A stretch of 64,000 bases of DNA from Nocardioides sp. YIM 152315 (GTDB lineage Bacteria; Actinomycetota; Actinomycetes; Propionibacteriales; Nocardioidaceae): contig NZ_JARGER010000037.1 in NCBI RefSeq assembly GCF_029210375.1, positions 479,342 to 543,341 of the forward strand, given 5' to 3'. The notes beneath the pieces were generated by a model, which was given only the letters and a program-made list of their open reading frames with translations, had not been told where the DNA came from and made no database searches. Positions 62,365 to 64,000 of the stretch are shown in pieces; position 1 is the first letter of the stretch; every line of letters starts with the position of its first letter. Both the position numbers and the translations under genes were made by a program.

Positions 62365-63454
62365 GACCGTCGAGCGACCGGTCGTCACGGTCGCCACCGC
62401 CGACGTCGAGATGGCCGGTGTCCATCCCGACGTCGACGTCGTTGCCATGCGCCGCAAGCCCCGCGCCTGGCGGGGGGCGCTGCTCTTCGTGCTCGGCCTC
62501 GTCGTCGCCGGCGTGGCCGTCGCCGCGATCCGGGACAACGGCTGGGTGCAGCTGGTCGTGATCCTCGTCGGCCTCGGCATCTGGTACGCCGGCGCCGCCG
62601 AGCTCGGCAGGGTGCGGTTCGGCCCGGGCTTCGACCTGCTCTCCTGGCTGTGCGCGACCTGGCTGGTCGTGCTGGTGCTCGCCGCGATCTTCGCGCCGCT
62701 GCTGCCGTTCGGCGAGTCCGAGGACCTCACCAAGTCGATCCTGGCGCCCGCGAACGCGACGCCGGACCTGCTCAGCGACTACCCGCTCGGCACGAACAAC
62801 TTCGGGCTCGACCTCCTGGCCCGCGTCGTCTACGGCGCCCGGGCGTCGCTGGTGGTCTCCATCGGGGCGGTCGTGCTCGGCATGGTCGTCGGCGGGGCGA
62901 TCGGCGTGGTCGCCGGCTACTACCGGCGGGCGGTGGACGCGGTGATCGGCATCGGCACCAACTCGCTGCTCGCGGTGCCGCCACTGATCCTGCTCATCGC
63001 GCTGGCGACCGTGCTCGACCCGACCCTCTACAACATCGCCTTCGCCCTCTCCCTGCTCGCCCTGCCCAGCATGATCCGGATGGCGCGCGCGAACACGATG
63101 GCCTTCTCGCAACGCGAGTTCGTGCTGGCCTCCAAGTCGATGGGCGCCTCGAGCGCGCGGGTGATGCTGCGCGAGATCGTGCCGAACGTCGTGCTCCCGC
63201 TCGCGTCGTACGCGATGGTGATGGTCTCGGTGCTGATCGTCGCGGAGGCGTCGCTCAGCTTCCTCGGCCTCGGCGTCCAGGCGCCCAGCCCGTCGTGGGG
63301 CAACATGATCGCCGAAGGCGAGGGCGACGCCTTCAAGGAGCACCCCCACATCGTGCTGGTGCCCGGGACCGTGCTGTTCCTGACCGTGTTCTCGTTCAAC
63401 CTGCTCGGCGAGAAGGCGCGCAAGCGCTTCGACTCCCGGGCCGCGAAGCTGTGA
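62357..63454 (+). CDS. ABC transporter permease (DppC/OppC type)
   Basis: A 365-residue permease with a longer N-terminal cytoplasmic part (two extra hydrophobic helices in front of the family core, about residues 41-80), then DYPLGTNNFGLDLLARVVYGARASL, EAA loop REFVLASKSMGASSARVMLREIVPNVV and ASLSFLGLGVQAPSPSWGNMIAEGEGDAF. The N-terminal extra helices distinguish it from the permease at 10318. ATG at 62357 overlaps the previous gene by 8 nt. Confidence 0.92.
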   Translation: MSETVERPVVTVATADVEMAGVHPDVDVVAMRRKPRAWRGALLFVLGLVVAGVAVAAIRDNGWVQLVVILVGLGIWYAGAAELGRVRFGPGFDLLSWLCATWLVVLVLAAIFAPLLPFGESEDLTKSILAPANATPDLLSDYPLGTNNFGLDLLARVVYGARASLVVSIGAVVLGMVVGGAIGVVAGYYRRAVDAVIGIGTNSLLAVPPLILLIALATVLDPTLYNIAFALSLLALPSMIRMARANTMAFSQREFVLASKSMGASSARVMLREIVPNVVLPLASYAMVMVSVLIVAEASLSFLGLGVQAPSPSWGNMIAEGEGDAFKEHPHIVLVPGTVLFLTVFSFNLLGEKARKRFDSRAAKL

Positions 63455-63473
63455 CGGCCGAGGAGGCACCCCG

Positions 63474-64000
63474 ATGACGAACGCACCAGCCCTGCTCGAG
63501 GAGCAGGCCGCAGCGTCGCCCTCCGGACCACTGCTGGTCGTCGACGAGCTGCGCACCACGATCCACACGCCGCGCGGGGACCTGCGCGCCGTCGACGGGG
63601 TCTCGCTCACCCTCGACCGCGGCGAGATGCTCGGCATCGTCGGAGAGTCCGGGTCCGGGAAGTCGGTCCTCGGCCGCACGATCATGGGGCTGCACACCAC
63701 CGGACCGACGACGACCATCCAGGGCCGGGTGGCCTTCGACGGGCTGGACATCCAGCAGCTGGAGCCGGCGCGCCTGCGCGAGCTGTGGGGCGACCGGATC
63801 GGGATGGTCTTCCAGGACCCGATGACCGCACTCAACCCCGTGAAGAAGATCGGCGTCCACCTCACCGAGACGCTGCGCAAGCACCGCGGGCTCTCCCGGG
63901 CGGAGGCGCGCGACCGCGCGCTCGAGCTGCTCGCCCAGGTCGGCATCCCCGACCCCAGGCGGCGGATCGGGCAGTTCCCCCACGAGATGTCGGGAGGCAT
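63474..64000 (+). CDS. ABC transporter ATP-binding protein (DppD/OppD type, partial, C-terminus off the right edge)
   Basis: The first 175 residues of an Opp/Dpp ATPase: Walker A GESGSGKSV, Q-loop FQDPMTALNPVKKIG and the start of the signature FPHEMSGG at the window end. Walker B and the C-terminal part are outside. ATG at 63474 follows GAGGAGG and is 20 bp after the permease stop. It continues the second transporter operon; the partner ATPase and binding protein are probably beyond the right edge. Confidence 0.93.
   Translation, partial: MTNAPALLEEQAAASPSGPLLVVDELRTTIHTPRGDLRAVDGVSLTLDRGEMLGIVGESGSGKSVLGRTIMGLHTTGPTTTIQGRVAFDGLDIQQLEPARLRELWGDRIGMVFQDPMTALNPVKKIGVHLTETLRKHRGLSRAEARDRALELLAQVGIPDPRRRIGQFPHEMSGG

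Noticed and set aside
61137..62733. Possible minus-strand gene opposite the second transporter
   Set aside because: The plus strand shows complete permease motifs with overlap-coupled starts; the minus frame is low-complexity.

Overview
The window is very GC-rich, densely packed DNA from an actinobacterium. Features that fit a Nocardioides-like or related soil genus are GTG starts with ATGA/GTGA stop-start overlaps, several F420-type LLM oxidoreductases, a mycofactocin-type SDR, TANNNT -10 boxes and leaderless genes. The genus is an inference. I found no rRNA, tRNA, CRISPR array, transposase or phage gene. Nearly everything reads as a catabolic island: uptake of organic compounds, CoA activation, beta-oxidation-like steps and an aromatic meta-cleavage route, controlled by four IclR-family regulators, one TetR, one LuxR and one ECF41-type sigma factor.

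Layout. 1-6.7 kb: acyl-CoA ligase, VOC protein and enoyl-CoA hydratase (cut by the left edge), an IclR gene, an LLM/NTF2-like/SDR operon and a divergent IclR gene. 6.8-14.6 kb: an LLM oxidoreductase, then a complete Opp/Dpp-type ABC transporter (binding protein, two permeases, two ATPases) coupled to a SnoaL-like protein and an SDR. 14.6-20.4 kb: a meta-cleavage cluster with flavin reductase (HsaB-like), C-C hydrolase (BphD/HsaD-like), two HsaA-like flavin monooxygenases, an extradiol dioxygenase with all ligands, and a cupin-like protein. 20.6-28.6 kb: binding protein, amidase and TauE-like membrane protein, then thiolase, thioesterase, carboxyltransferase and IclR. 28.7-34.3 kb: orphan binding protein; divergent aminotransferase, mycofactocin-type SDR and LLM; convergent IclR. 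34.5-43.6 kb: an operon with two acyl-CoA dehydrogenases, a fused tandem CoA-transferase, two MaoC-like proteins, a thiolase/lipid-transfer protein, a DUF35 protein and an amidohydrolase, resembling aldolytic side-chain shortening. 43.7-47.1 kb: two more paralogous binding proteins. 47.3-53.4 kb: LuxR regulator, FAD monooxygenase, G6PDH-like protein and an ECF41 sigma/epimerase pair flanked by 38-bp direct repeats. 53.5-64 kb: TetR and LLM divergent from enoyl-CoA hydratase and SDR; Baeyer-Villiger monooxygenase and aldehyde dehydrogenase divergent from a zinc alcohol dehydrogenase; then a second Opp/Dpp transporter cut by the right edge.

The strongest unexpected signal is regulatory. A 15-bp palindrome, consensus TCCCRSYSASYGGGA, occurs about a dozen times between 2.5 and 43.6 kb. 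At seven sites (eight promoters) its centre lies exactly 39.5 bp from the centre of a -10-like hexamer, and in many cases the start codon follows 6-8 nt after that hexamer (leaderless). One copy lies exactly midway between two divergent -10 boxes. This looks like an activator-controlled regulon tying ligase, transporter, meta-cleavage, thiolase, aminotransferase and binding-protein operons together. A second motif, CTATTnnnAATMG, links the 34.5, 45.5 and 60.1 kb operons.
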